Positions 50,311 through 58,966 of a stretch of 64,000 nt of DNA are shown piece after piece. A program made the translations under genes and the position numbers. Every line of letters starts with the position of its first letter. The stretch's first letter is position 1. The notes beneath the pieces are model-generated. The model made no database searches and was not told the origin of the DNA. It was given only the letters and a program-made list of their open reading frames with translations. Source of the DNA: Cytobacillus gottheilii (GTDB lineage: Bacteria; Bacillota; Bacilli; Bacillales; Cytobacillaceae); contig NZ_KV440945.1 in NCBI RefSeq assembly GCF_001636345.1, forward strand, positions 4,003,854 to 4,067,853, in the 5' to 3' direction.

Positions 50311-51975
50311 TTGGAACATAATTCAAATTTTATTCGAACCATTATAAAAGGAGACCTTGAATCCGGGAAACACAATAAAGTCATTACCCGATTCCCTCCT
50401 GAGCCTAATGGCTACTTGCATATCGGTCATGCAAAATCAATTATTATTAATTTTGGATTGGCAGATGACTTTAACGGAAGAACAAATCTACGCTTTGATG
50501 ATACCAATCCGCTGAAAGAAGATCAGGAATATGTCGACGCTATTCAAGAAGATGTCAAATGGCTTGGCTATGAGTGGGACGACCTTCGCTATGCATCTGA
50601 CTACTTTGAGGAAATGTATCAGCGCGCTGTTTTATTAATTAATAAAGGCAAAGCATATGTAGACGACTTAAACCAAGAGCAAATTCGCGAATACCGCGGA
50701 ACTTTGACAGAGCCTGGAAAAGAAAGCCCATATCGAAATCGTTCGGTTGAAGAAAACTTATCATTATTTGAGCGCATGAAAAACGGAGAATTTCAAAATG
50801 GCGATAAAGTGCTTCGCGCGAAAATTGATATGACTTCACCTAACTTAAACATGCGCGATCCTGTCATATATCGGATTTCACATGCTACCCATCATAACAC
50901 AGGCGATCAATGGTGCATCTATCCAATGTATGCTTTTGCACATCCGCTCGAGGATGCAATTGAAGATGTCACACACTCGCTTTGTACAACAGAATTTGAG
51001 GATCAGCGTCCATTGTATAATTGGGTGGTACAGGAATGTGAAATGGAAAGCCAGCCGCAGCAAATTGAATTTGGCCGTTTAAACTTAACCAACACGGTCA
51101 TGAGTAAACGGAAGTTAAAGCTTCTTGTAGATGAAGGCATCACAGATGGGTGGGATGATCCCCGTATGCCAACGATCTCCGGCTTAAGAAGAAAGGGCTT
51201 TACACCTGAAGCTATTCGAGAGTTTGTGAAAGAAACAGGCGTATCTAAAGGCAGCGGAGCAGTTGATGAGGCAATGCTAGAGCATTATGTGCGTGAGGAT
51301 TTAAAATTAAAGTCTCCTCGTACGATGGGAGTCCTTCGTCCATTGAAGGTTGTGATTACAAACTACCCTGAAGGCGAAAGTGAAATGCTTGAAGCGGAAA
51401 TCAACCCCGAAAATCCGGAAATGGGCATGCGCCAAGTTCCATTTTCACGAGAAATATACATCGAACAGGATGACTTTATGGAGGATCCTCCGAAAAAGTA
51501 CTTCCGTCTCTTCCCTGGCAATGAAGTGCGCTTAAAGCACGCATATTTTATTAAATGCCATGATGTCATTAAAGATGACGAGGGAAATGTCGTTGAAATC
51601 CATTGCACATACGATCCTGAAACAAAAAGCGGAACTGGCTTTACTGGCCGTAAAGTAAAAGGAACAATTCACTGGGTCGATGCAAACAGTGCAATCCCTG
51701 CAGAATTTCGTTTGTACGAGCCGCTTGTTCTCGACGAAGTGATGAAAGCAGCTGAAGAAGAAGGCGAAGATAAAACGTTCCTTGATTATATTAATCCAAA
51801 TTCAATCGAAATTATTAAAGGATATATTGAACCGAATATGGAAAATGTTCAGCCACAGGACAAATTCCAATTCTTCCGCCATGGCTATTTCAATGTTGAT
51901 CCAAAACACACTGCACCAGGAAACATTGTGTTTAACAGAATTGTTTCACTTAAGAGTTCTTTTAAGTTAAAATAA
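50311..51975 (+). CDS. glnS: Glutaminyl-tRNA synthetase
   Basis: 554 residues, colinear with E. coli GlnRS. Class I signatures are [17 protein letters not shown] (HIGH) and the KMSKS-like [17 protein letters not shown] and [12 protein letters not shown] are GlnRS-specific. The C-terminal anticodon-binding barrels are present ([10 protein letters not shown]). It charges tRNA-Gln directly. TTG 50311 is chosen: GAAAGGCTGATCC, an extended ribosome site, is just upstream and the product then begins close to E. coli GlnRS. ATG 50275 has no ribosome site and sits 10 bases after TATAAT. Most Bacilli lack glnS and use transamidation, so acquisition is likely. No T-box seen. Confidence 0.93.
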   Translation: MEHNSNFIRTIIKGDLESGKHNKVITRFPPEPNGYLHIGHAKSIIINFGLADDFNGRTNLRFDDTNPLKEDQEYVDAIQEDVKWLGYEWDDLRYASDYFEEMYQRAVLLINKGKAYVDDLNQEQIREYRGTLTEPGKESPYRNRSVEENLSLFERMKNGEFQNGDKVLRAKIDMTSPNLNMRDPVIYRISHATHHNTGDQWCIYPMYAFAHPLEDAIEDVTHSLCTTEFEDQRPLYNWVVQECEMESQPQQIEFGRLNLTNTVMSKRKLKLLVDEGITDGWDDPRMPTISGLRRKGFTPEAIREFVKETGVSKGSGAVDEAMLEHYVREDLKLKSPRTMGVLRPLKVVITNYPEGESEMLEAEINPENPEMGMRQVPFSREIYIEQDDFMEDPPKKYFRLFPGNEVRLKHAYFIKCHDVIKDDEGNVVEIHCTYDPETKSGTGFTGRKVKGTIHWVDANSAIPAEFRLYEPLVLDEVMKAAEEEGEDKTFLDYINPNSIEIIKGYIEPNMENVQPQDKFQFFRHGYFNVDPKHTAPGNIVFNRIVSLKSSFKLK

Positions 51976-51989
51976 TTGCGCAGCAATTA

Positions 51990-52037
51990 AAAAGAAGGTA
52001 ACACTCTGCTACTGCCGAGGGATTACCTTCTTTTTTA
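51990..52037 (+). terminator. Rho-independent terminator
   Basis: Stem AGAAGGTAA/TTACCTTCT followed by six T residues after glnS. Confidence 0.85.
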
Positions 52038-52092
52038 TGCTCTCAAAAGCAGCGTGGAGAAAATTCAATGCAACTGCTAATATGAAGTTTTC

Positions 52093-52704
52093 TTATGACC
52101 ATCCATAATTCCTGTTATCCCATTCCTTTTTCGGCAATCCTGAGACAAAAGGATTGCCTTTTACATAATATCGAAGCAGCGCCGAAGTCCATATTCCCTT
52201 ATTTGGAATACCAATACGAGGAGACTCAGCGATTTCTAATGGTGTTTTTTTATCTGCCTCATGAATATATAATTCGCAATTGCCTATGTTCTGACCATCT
52301 AATGCTTTTGTGATCTCCATTGCTTTTGTTAGTTTCCCAGGGCCATTGCTGACTTGTACTCCGGTATGATTTCTATTTCTCTCCATGTGTTCTATTCCTT
52401 CTGCAGGTTCAATGGCTCTTATTAAAACAGCCTGGGGATCTTCTTCTTCCTTTGTCACAATGTTTAACATATGATGAGTATGCATGGTGTATATGTAGAT
52501 CGTACCGCCTATTTGGTACATAGAGGTTACTTTCGGCGTACGCCTTCCCCCGAAGGTGTGGCATGCCTCATCAGCAACACCCACATAGGCTTCGGTTTCT
52601 GTAATATAACCGCTATAAACCTTTGTTCCAATTCTATGAATCAGTTTTTTGCCAAGAAGCTGCTTGGCCACTTCTTCTGTGGAACTATTTACAAAATCAA
52701 TCAT
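52093..52704 (-). CDS. 3-methyladenine (alkyladenine) DNA glycosylase, AAG family
   Basis: 203 residues of the AAG/MPG family. The catalytic glutamate is in YITETEAYVG and the DNA-binding pocket in DEACHTFGGRRTP; YIYTMHTHHMLNIV and NGPGKLTKAM are further family blocks. It excises alkylated purines and hypoxanthine from DNA. ATG 52704 has AAAGGTGG 5 bases upstream, so the GTG three codons earlier is excluded. The counterpart in B. subtilis is YxlJ. Single gene. Confidence 0.92.
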   Translation of the reverse strand: MIDFVNSSTEEVAKQLLGKKLIHRIGTKVYSGYITETEAYVGVADEACHTFGGRRTPKVTSMYQIGGTIYIYTMHTHHMLNIVTKEEEDPQAVLIRAIEPAEGIEHMERNRNHTGVQVSNGPGKLTKAMEITKALDGQNIGNCELYIHEADKKTPLEIAESPRIGIPNKGIWTSALLRYYVKGNPFVSGLPKKEWDNRNYGWS

Positions 52705-52831
52705 AGAATCCACCTTTCGTAACCCTTTTTAACTTAGTATTCCTTTTTTGTTCTTCATTTAAGCTATTTGGGTTCGCCCATTGGTATAAAAGAGATGCAA
52801 AATCCTCTTTTACATTCAGTTTCGACAGCTT

Positions 52832-52903
52832 CCTATCAAAGTTTATGAATTTCCTATCAAAGTTTCCTGTTTTCCTATCAAATTTCCTCCTTTTCCTATC
52901 AAA
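52832..52903. repeat. Four-copy, exactly 21-bp-periodic array of CCTATCAAA
   Basis: CCTATCAAA begins at 52832, 52853, 52874 and 52895, always 21 bases apart, with T/C-rich spacers. It has the same core and period as the array at 36052-36249. An antisense frame through it encodes FDRK-type seven-residue repeats but lacks start signals. The remainder of the gap 52705-53000 holds only the next operon's terminator. Confidence 0.82.
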
Positions 52904-52964
52904 TGCCTTATTTTTGACCACGTAACACTTGCGTCGCCAAGATGCCTTTATGTATTAATTAAAT

Positions 52965-52995
52965 TAAAAAACGGATGCGATCTACTCGCACCCGT
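52965..52995 (-). terminator. Terminator of the glpP-ugp operon
   Basis: Minus-strand stem ACGGGTGCGA/TCGCATCCGT followed by six T residues after the phosphodiesterase gene. Confidence 0.88.
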
Positions 52996-53000
52996 CTACA

Positions 53001-53729
53001 TTAATTATTCATAAAACGTTCTGGAAAATCACTCATTATGACTTCAACGCCAGCTTCAAGAAGCGGATTTTGTTCGTGCGGATCATTAACTGTATATACC
53101 CGCAATGGAAAACCTTTTTCTATTGCCTCCTGACCAAATGAAGAGAGTGCAAACTCTGGCTGACAATGGATTGCGTTCGCTCCAATCTTTTTGGCCGTCT
53201 CAACCGCATTCTCTGGAATGCCTATAATTAAGTAACCTATTTCAATCGTTTTCTGAAGTGAGCGAACCTTCTTTAAGCTTTCTGGATTAAAAGAAGAAAT
53301 GATGATCCGCTCTTCCAATTTATACTGCTCTATTAAATCAAGAACCTTCTCTTCCATGCCTTCATAGGGAAGCTGATCATTTTTCAGCTCAATATTGATG
53401 GTTAAATCATTCCCTGGCATAACAGCCCAGTCAAAGACGTTTTTTAAGGTTGGAATGGATGAGCCTTCAAATTTTGATGAAAACCAGCTTCCTGCATCAA
53501 ACCTTTTTAACTGATCGTATGAGAAGTCTTTAATATAACCGATTCCATCAGTTGTTCGATCAATCTGCTCATCATGTATAACGGCAAGCTCACCATCTTT
53601 TGTGAGCTGGACATCCAATTCGATCCCTGCAGCCCCTGATCGCAACGCAGCTTCAAAAGCCTCCATTGTATTTTCAGGATAATCACCACTTACACCACGA
53701 TGGGCAAAAACAGAAGCTTGCTTAGTCAC
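53001..53729 (-). CDS. Glycerophosphodiester phosphodiesterase (cytoplasmic, UgpQ-like)
   Basis: 242-residue TIM barrel with the GDPD signatures FAHRGVSGDYPENTMEAF, GIELDVQLTKDGELAVIHDEQIDRTTDG and a late HCQPEF/YTVNDP region. It cleaves glycerophosphodiesters to glycerol-3-phosphate and an alcohol. No signal peptide, so it acts inside on imported diesters. GTG 53729 is preceded by GGGAGG at 8 bases. The longer frame upstream overlaps ugpB and is rejected. Last gene of the ugp operon. Confidence 0.92.
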   Translation of the reverse strand: MTKQASVFAHRGVSGDYPENTMEAFEAALRSGAAGIELDVQLTKDGELAVIHDEQIDRTTDGIGYIKDFSYDQLKRFDAGSWFSSKFEGSSIPTLKNVFDWAVMPGNDLTINIELKNDQLPYEGMEEKVLDLIEQYKLEERIIISSFNPESLKKVRSLQKTIEIGYLIIGIPENAVETAKKIGANAIHCQPEFALSSFGQEAIEKGFPLRVYTVNDPHEQNPLLEAGVEVIMSDFPERFMNN

Positions 53730-53805
53730 ATGAATTTCCTCCCTGTCATCGGCCTGATTGTATTTCTTTATTGCATCTGTATTTATGTTATTAGCTAAAG
53801 CCTTA

Positions 53806-55158
53806 TTAATTCCCGCTTTTTTTGGCAGCAGCCTCCAAAGCCTGATTGGTTTCTTCCACAGCACGGTCAAGTGCTTCCTTAGGATCCACCCCTTGATATA
53901 AACTCTCCATTGCACTTACAACCTTTTGACGAGCTTCTGGGAATACTGATATTAAAGCACCTTGTGTAGCTGTAGATGGTTTCGTATCTTTCAGCTGATC
54001 AACAGTTACTTTTAATTGCGGATACTTTTCCCACTCTTCCTGAACGATGTCCTCTTCATATGCCGCAGGGTTAATGGCAAAGTAACCTGACTGCAAATGC
54101 CACTCAGCCTGTACTTCTGGAGTTGTTACATATTTCATAAACTCCCATGCAGCCTGCTGTTTTTCCTCTTCAATATCGCTTGTCATCCAAAGAGATGCAC
54201 CGCCAATAATAACCCCTTGACGGTTAGCTTCGTCTGGTACAGGCAAGTAAGAAGCACCAACTTCAAATGGAGAGTTATCGACCATTGCTCTAATTCCCGC
54301 TGAAGAATCAATATACATGGCAATTTTTCCAGATTGGAAAGCAGCACGCATATCGTCCCAAACTTGTCCTGTATTGTAGAAAGTACCCTCATTATACATG
54401 TCACTGATTAATTCAAAAACCTTTAAGCCTTCTTCACTGTTAAATACCGCTTCTGTTGCATTTCCAGCACGTCCGTTATCTTCATTTACAAACAAACCGC
54501 CTTGCGCAGCCAGAAGCTCTTCAAAGAACCAGCCATAATTCAAGATAGAGAAACCGACCTGATCGCCATTCGTTAATTTCTTTGCTGCATCCTTTAACTC
54601 ATCGTATGTAGCAGGAGCCTTTTCCGGGTCAAGTCCAGCTTCCTCAAAAGCATCTTTGTTATAAACCAGCACTGGTGTTGATGAGTTAAACGGCATCGAA
54701 TATTGTACGCCATCTACTGCATAATAGTTTGTAATATTTTCTTCCCATTGAGAGGTATCGTAGCCTTCTTCATCGATGAACTTTTGTACTGGCTGTATTT
54801 TACCAGAGTCTATCATATATTTTGTTCCAACTTCAAAAGTCTGCATAATAGTTGGTGCATCCTCTGTACCCGCAACAGTATTAAACTTTGTGATTGCTTC
54901 TTCGTATGTGCCTTGGAAAACAGGTTTTACTTCAATCTCTTCTTGTGAGGCATTAAAATCGTCTGCTATTTTCTGAACAGCTCCTTCAAGCTCACCGCTC
55001 ATAGCATGCCAGAATACAACCTCTGTTTTCTCTTCAGATCCAGCTTCCGTTTCCGTATCACTCTCTGCTTCTGCCTCATTCCCTGCAGATTCACCAGAAC
55101 ATGCAGAAATCACCATAGAAATCGCCAATAAAAGCATAAATAACCATCTTTTTTTCAT
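53806..55158 (-). CDS. ugpB: Glycerol-3-phosphate/glycerophosphodiester ABC transporter binding lipoprotein UgpB
   Basis: 450 residues. The lipobox VISACSGES (Cys about 20) is followed by an acidic linker and an extracellular solute-binding family 1 fold with VVFWHAMSGELEGAVQKIADDFN, PTIMQTFEVGTKYMIDSG and VIIGGASLWMT, the UgpB pattern. It presents glycerol-3-phosphate or its diesters to UgpAE. AGGAG precedes the ATG. It sits after ugpE in a single operon. Confidence 0.92.
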   Translation of the reverse strand: MKKRWLFMLLLAISMVISACSGESAGNEAEAESDTETEAGSEEKTEVVFWHAMSGELEGAVQKIADDFNASQEEIEVKPVFQGTYEEAITKFNTVAGTEDAPTIMQTFEVGTKYMIDSGKIQPVQKFIDEEGYDTSQWEENITNYYAVDGVQYSMPFNSSTPVLVYNKDAFEEAGLDPEKAPATYDELKDAAKKLTNGDQVGFSILNYGWFFEELLAAQGGLFVNEDNGRAGNATEAVFNSEEGLKVFELISDMYNEGTFYNTGQVWDDMRAAFQSGKIAMYIDSSAGIRAMVDNSPFEVGASYLPVPDEANRQGVIIGGASLWMTSDIEEEKQQAAWEFMKYVTTPEVQAEWHLQSGYFAINPAAYEEDIVQEEWEKYPQLKVTVDQLKDTKPSTATQGALISVFPEARQKVVSAMESLYQGVDPKEALDRAVEETNQALEAAAKKSGN

Positions 55159-55200
55159 GTTAAAAACTCCTATCTTATTAGTTTTATATAAAAAAACTGA

Positions 55201-56013
55201 TCACTTTAAAGCTCCCTTTGTTAACCCTTCCTGCAATCTTTTTTGTCCTAGGAATAAAAGCAATAATGTCGGTAAAATTACCATTACTACACCAGCCATC
55301 ACCACCCCCCATTCTGTTGAAATTTCTTGAGATTGCATTTGCTTCAGGCCAATCTGCACGGTGCGCACTTGCTCGTCGTTTGTTACGAGCAATGGCCACA
55401 AATACATATTCCATGCAGTTAGGAAGCAATACATCCCAAGCGTCACCAAGCTTGTCTTAGAGACAGGCATTACAACTGAACGAAAGAAGCGGAAATTGCT
55501 GATCCCCGCAACCTGCGAGGCTTCATATAGCTCTTTTGGAATCGTTTTAAACTGCTGTCTCAGCAGAAATGTTCCAAATGCCATTGCAAAGAATGGAACC
55601 GTCAGGCCTGTGTAGCTATTGAGCCAGCCGAGCATCTGAACAGTCTGGAAGTTAGGTACCATCGTTGCTTCCCAAGGAATCATCATGGTTGAAATAAAGA
55701 TAAAAAATAAAACGTTTCTCCCTTTAAAGGGAATGAACACGAAGGCAAAGGCTGCTAAACTAGAAAAAATCACCTGACCAAGCATAATAAGAAATGAAAC
55801 AATCAGGCTATTAAACAAGTAAGTTAACAGCGGCACTTTCTCAAATGCATTAATATAATTGGCTAATGTAAATTCTTCTGGCCATAGATTCCCTTGCAGC
55901 ACTTCTCCGCCTTGCATAAAGCTGATTAAAAAGGCATAGATAATCGGGAAAAACATAATGGCCGCAGCGATCAGAAGCAAAGCATAGGTGAAAAGCTTTT
56001 GGCCCCAGCTCAT
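55201..56013 (-). CDS. ugpE: Glycerol-3-phosphate ABC transporter permease UgpE
   Basis: 270 residues with six transmembrane helices and the MalG-type EAA loop (ELYEASQVAGISNFRFFRSVVMP) that docks the ATPase. It overlaps the end of ugpA by four bases (ATGA), implying translational coupling. Confidence 0.92.
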   Translation of the reverse strand: MSWGQKLFTYALLLIAAAIMFFPIIYAFLISFMQGGEVLQGNLWPEEFTLANYINAFEKVPLLTYLFNSLIVSFLIMLGQVIFSSLAAFAFVFIPFKGRNVLFFIFISTMMIPWEATMVPNFQTVQMLGWLNSYTGLTVPFFAMAFGTFLLRQQFKTIPKELYEASQVAGISNFRFFRSVVMPVSKTSLVTLGMYCFLTAWNMYLWPLLVTNDEQVRTVQIGLKQMQSQEISTEWGVVMAGVVMVILPTLLLLFLGQKRLQEGLTKGALK

Positions 56014-56948
56014 TGGTAATGCACCTTCCTCTCACCTAGCTTAAATTGGATTAGAGTGACAATCAGAATACCGAAAAAGAGCAAAACTGCCTGGGCACTT
56101 GCTGAACCAACATTGTAATTTATAAAAGCATCCTTATAAATCGCATACACAATAACATTGGTCGTTTCCATCGGTCCGCCCTTCGTTAAAATATCAATCT
56201 GTCCAAACGTTTGAAAGGCGTTAATCATTGATACTGTAATGACGAAAAACAATGTGGGTGAAAGCATTGGCAACGTTATTTTTCTCAATGAATAAAACCG
56301 GCTGACACCTGCTATTTTCGCACTTTCATAAAGCTGGCTATCAATATTCTGCAATCCTCCCAGCAGAATCATAAAGGTGAAGCCGGTATTCATCCAGATT
56401 GTTGCAATGGAAACGGAAATTAACGCCCAACCAGGATCAAGCAGCCATTGAATTTCTGACAAGCCAGCCCAGGTAAGAAAACGGTTTGCGATCCCAATCG
56501 CTGGATTATACATAAACATCCAAATAACAGAAGATGCGGCAACACTCATTCCCATTGTCGATGAAAAAATAGTCCTGAAAAACCCAATGCCGCGCAGCTT
56601 TTCATTTGCTAACAAAGCCAAAGCTAACGCTAATATAATTCCTGGCGGCACAGTATAGAGAACAAACAATAAAGTAGCTTTCATACTTGTCATAAAGCTT
56701 GATGAGGAAAACAATTGTACAAAATGATCAAAACCAGCAAATGAAAGTGGCACACCCTGAGCATCTGAGTAAAAAAAGCTTAAGTACAAAGTCTTCATTA
56801 GTGGATAAAATAAAAACACCGTAAATAACAAAATGGAAGGCAATAAATAGAGAAGCCCTTCTAAAAGCGATGCAAATCTCCTCGAATTTCCCAGCCATCT
56901 CTGCTTCACAAATGACTGTGTTTCCTGCTGTGCCTGCGGAAGACTCAT
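56010..56948 (-). CDS. ugpA: Glycerol-3-phosphate ABC transporter permease UgpA
   Basis: 312 residues with six transmembrane helices after a 30-residue cytoplasmic N-terminal tail. The MalF-type EAA loop is LYESAKIAGVSRFYSLRKITLPML. It pairs with UgpE to form the channel. It overlaps ugpC by four bases (ATGA) upstream and ugpE by four bases downstream. Confidence 0.92.
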   Translation of the reverse strand: MSLPQAQQETQSFVKQRWLGNSRRFASLLEGLLYLLPSILLFTVFLFYPLMKTLYLSFFYSDAQGVPLSFAGFDHFVQLFSSSSFMTSMKATLLFVLYTVPPGIILALALALLANEKLRGIGFFRTIFSSTMGMSVAASSVIWMFMYNPAIGIANRFLTWAGLSEIQWLLDPGWALISVSIATIWMNTGFTFMILLGGLQNIDSQLYESAKIAGVSRFYSLRKITLPMLSPTLFFVITVSMINAFQTFGQIDILTKGGPMETTNVIVYAIYKDAFINYNVGSASAQAVLLFFGILIVTLIQFKLGERKVHYQ

Positions 56949-58039
56949 AATACAACCTCCAGCACTTTCTTGGAGTGAGTTTTCTCCAAACGTTCTCCTG
57001 TAACCGCATCAAATAATTCGATTTTGTTATGATCAACCGAAACCTGGAGGATTTCCCCTATTTCAGCGCTCCATTGACCGGGCCACTTAGCAATCCATTG
57101 TTTGTTTCCTTCTAATTCAAAAGATACTAGTGTCTCCGTTCCAAGGACTTCAACATTGGCCACTTTAACATCTGCAGCAGGAAGCCCCTCATTAGCAGGC
57201 AGTATGGCTTCTGGCCTTACACCTATAATGACTTCTCCATCTTGATAACCATCGACCTTTATGTTCCACTTGTTTGCGATCTGCAGCTTGCCTTTATTCA
57301 CATGTGCAGCGGTTAAGTTCATTGGCGGAGAGCCAATAAAAGACGCAACAAATGTATTTTGCGGGTTATTATAAATATCGAGGGGCTTTCCAACTTGCTG
57401 TACCTCGCCATGGTTTAAGATCATCATCCGATCAGCCATTGTCATAGCCTCTGTCTGATCATGGGTAACATAAATCATGGTAATGCCTAGCTTCCGCTGA
57501 ATTTGCCGTATTTCTGAACGCATTCTCGCACGGAGCTTTGCATCTAAGTTCGAAAGCGGCTCGTCCATCAGACAAATAGGTGCATGTGTTACAATGGCTC
57601 TTGCCAAGGCAACACGCTGCCTTTGTCCGCCTGATAATTCCTTCGGTTTGCGCATTAAATAGTCAGATATCCCAAGCATCTCTGCTGCTTCCTTACAGCG
57701 TTTGATCTGCTCTGATTTGGCTATTTTCTTTACATGTAAGCCAAACATAATATTTTGCTCTACTGTCAAATGCGGAAATAGAGCATAGTTTTGAAAGACC
57801 ATGGATAAATCTCTTTCATTTGGACGCAGTCTATTCGCTGTTTCCGAACCAATGATCAGCTCTCCTTCCGACACCTCTTCAAGACCGGCAATGATACGCA
57901 GCATTGTACTTTTCCCACAGCCCGAGGGTCCAACTAATACAAAAAATTCTCCAGGCTCGATTGCCGCATTGATTCCTTTCAGCACTTCAGGATTTTGACC
58001 ATAGGACTTTCGAATATCCTTTAGCTGCACTGCTTTCAT
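56945..58039 (-). CDS. ugpC: Glycerol-3-phosphate ABC transporter ATP-binding protein UgpC
   Basis: 364 residues. Walker A GPSGCGKST (about 37-45), signature LSGGQRQRVALARAI (about 135-149), Walker B ICLMDEPLSNLD and switch YVTHDQTEAM. A C-terminal TOBE/regulatory domain (about 240-364) is typical of the MalK/UgpC class. It energises UgpAE. It overlaps glpP by four bases. It could also serve other sugar permeases, as MalK-type ATPases (MsmX) do in Bacillus. Confidence 0.92.
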   Translation of the reverse strand: MKAVQLKDIRKSYGQNPEVLKGINAAIEPGEFFVLVGPSGCGKSTMLRIIAGLEEVSEGELIIGSETANRLRPNERDLSMVFQNYALFPHLTVEQNIMFGLHVKKIAKSEQIKRCKEAAEMLGISDYLMRKPKELSGGQRQRVALARAIVTHAPICLMDEPLSNLDAKLRARMRSEIRQIQRKLGITMIYVTHDQTEAMTMADRMMILNHGEVQQVGKPLDIYNNPQNTFVASFIGSPPMNLTAAHVNKGKLQIANKWNIKVDGYQDGEVIIGVRPEAILPANEGLPAADVKVANVEVLGTETLVSFELEGNKQWIAKWPGQWSAEIGEILQVSVDHNKIELFDAVTGERLEKTHSKKVLEVVL

Positions 58040-58641
58040 GAAAGCACCACCTTTTCCTCCGATTTATAAACCCTCCATAACTGCTGTTTCCCTGTAGAGG
58101 CTGCCATCGCCCCGCTTTCTATTGCATCTTGGATTTGGCTTCTATAATGTATAAGCCCGCCTGTAATAAGAGGGATATCTGTTTCTTCCTTTATACTTTT
58201 CACAATCCCAGGAAGAAGCCCGGGCATAAGTTCCAATGCATCTGGCTTGATCTCTCTACTTACTTTTAAACCGTTTTCAACTGCTTCCGAATCAATGAGG
58301 AACAATCTTTGAATGGCAACCAAACCTTCTTGTTTGGCTATTTTAATCAGTGATGGTTTGGTTGCTACAATCCCAGTCGGTTGAATGAAGTTTGAAATAA
58401 AGCGCAGGCCTTCCTTATCCTGACTAATGCCCGGGATCTTTTCTAAATGGAGAAAAACGAGTCTGTTGTGATATTTAAGCAAGTCAACATACCTTTTAAT
58501 AACACTGATGTTTCCCATTAACAAAAATGCAGTATGGATATCACGAGTTAAGAAGTAATCCAATGATTTTGGATCCTTAATAGCCGCGATCACCCGCTCT
58601 TCTTTCATGTTTTTCAGAAATTGCTGTTGCTGATCCGTCAT
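58036..58641 (-). CDS. glpP: Glycerol-3-phosphate-responsive antiterminator GlpP
   Basis: 201 residues of the GlpP family: VIAAIKDPKSLDYFL, HTAFLLMGNISVIKRYVDLLK, ALELMPGLLPGIV and IPLITGGLI, in a TIM-barrel-like fold. GlpP with glycerol-3-phosphate binds nascent mRNA and prevents leader termination. In B. subtilis it acts on glpD and glpFK; here it is the first gene of the ugp operon and a leader terminator lies just upstream. ATG 58641 has GGGAGG 6 bases before it. Confidence 0.92.
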   Translation of the reverse strand: MTDQQQQFLKNMKEERVIAAIKDPKSLDYFLTRDIHTAFLLMGNISVIKRYVDLLKYHNRLVFLHLEKIPGISQDKEGLRFISNFIQPTGIVATKPSLIKIAKQEGLVAIQRLFLIDSEAVENGLKVSREIKPDALELMPGLLPGIVKSIKEETDIPLITGGLIHYRSQIQDAIESGAMAASTGKQQLWRVYKSEEKVVLS

Positions 58642-58966
58642 ATTAATCCTCCCAGCCATTTAGTTTCGGTAGGATAGACCATACACTTTTAAAAAAAGCC
58701 ATAAAAACAGGTGGAGGGATCGGGATCATCTCCATGTTTTTATGGCTTCTCATTTTCATAACCGGTCTATTCACTTGTCATTCACAAGGCTCATTCTATC
58801 CTGTTATTGTGAAGAGCGTGTTAAAAAAATAGTATATTTTTGTAAATTCAAAATCATTACCCTTGTGATTTCCATCATTTATAAAATTGCCTTATAATAA
58901 TAGTAAGATTATATGAATCTCAGAATGTTCAAAACTTACATATGAAGACAAAGGGGAGAATAATGA
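58642..58966. other. Divergent intergenic region between glpP and the TerD gene
   Basis: About 325 bases holding the glpP leader terminator (58689-58748) on the left and, near 58893-58898, a TATAAT-like -10 for the TerD gene. The promoter of the glpP operon is not obvious to the eye. Confidence 0.6.
58689..58748 (-). terminator. Leader terminator of the glpP-ugp operon (putative GlpP antitermination target)
   Basis: On the minus strand AAGCCATAAAAACA pairs perfectly over 14 bp with TGTTTTTATGGCTT, followed by TTTTTAAAAG. It lies before the first gene, about 50 bases from the glpP start, the position of GlpP-controlled terminators. Confidence 0.8.

Noticed and set aside
52697..52921. Minus-strand frame with FDRK-type repeats upstream of the DNA glycosylase
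   Set aside because: It runs through the 21-bp array and overlaps the glycosylase start; no ribosome site.
53730..53915. N-terminal extension of the phosphodiesterase frame
   Set aside because: It overlaps the end of ugpB and precedes a clear GGGAGG-GTG start at 53729.
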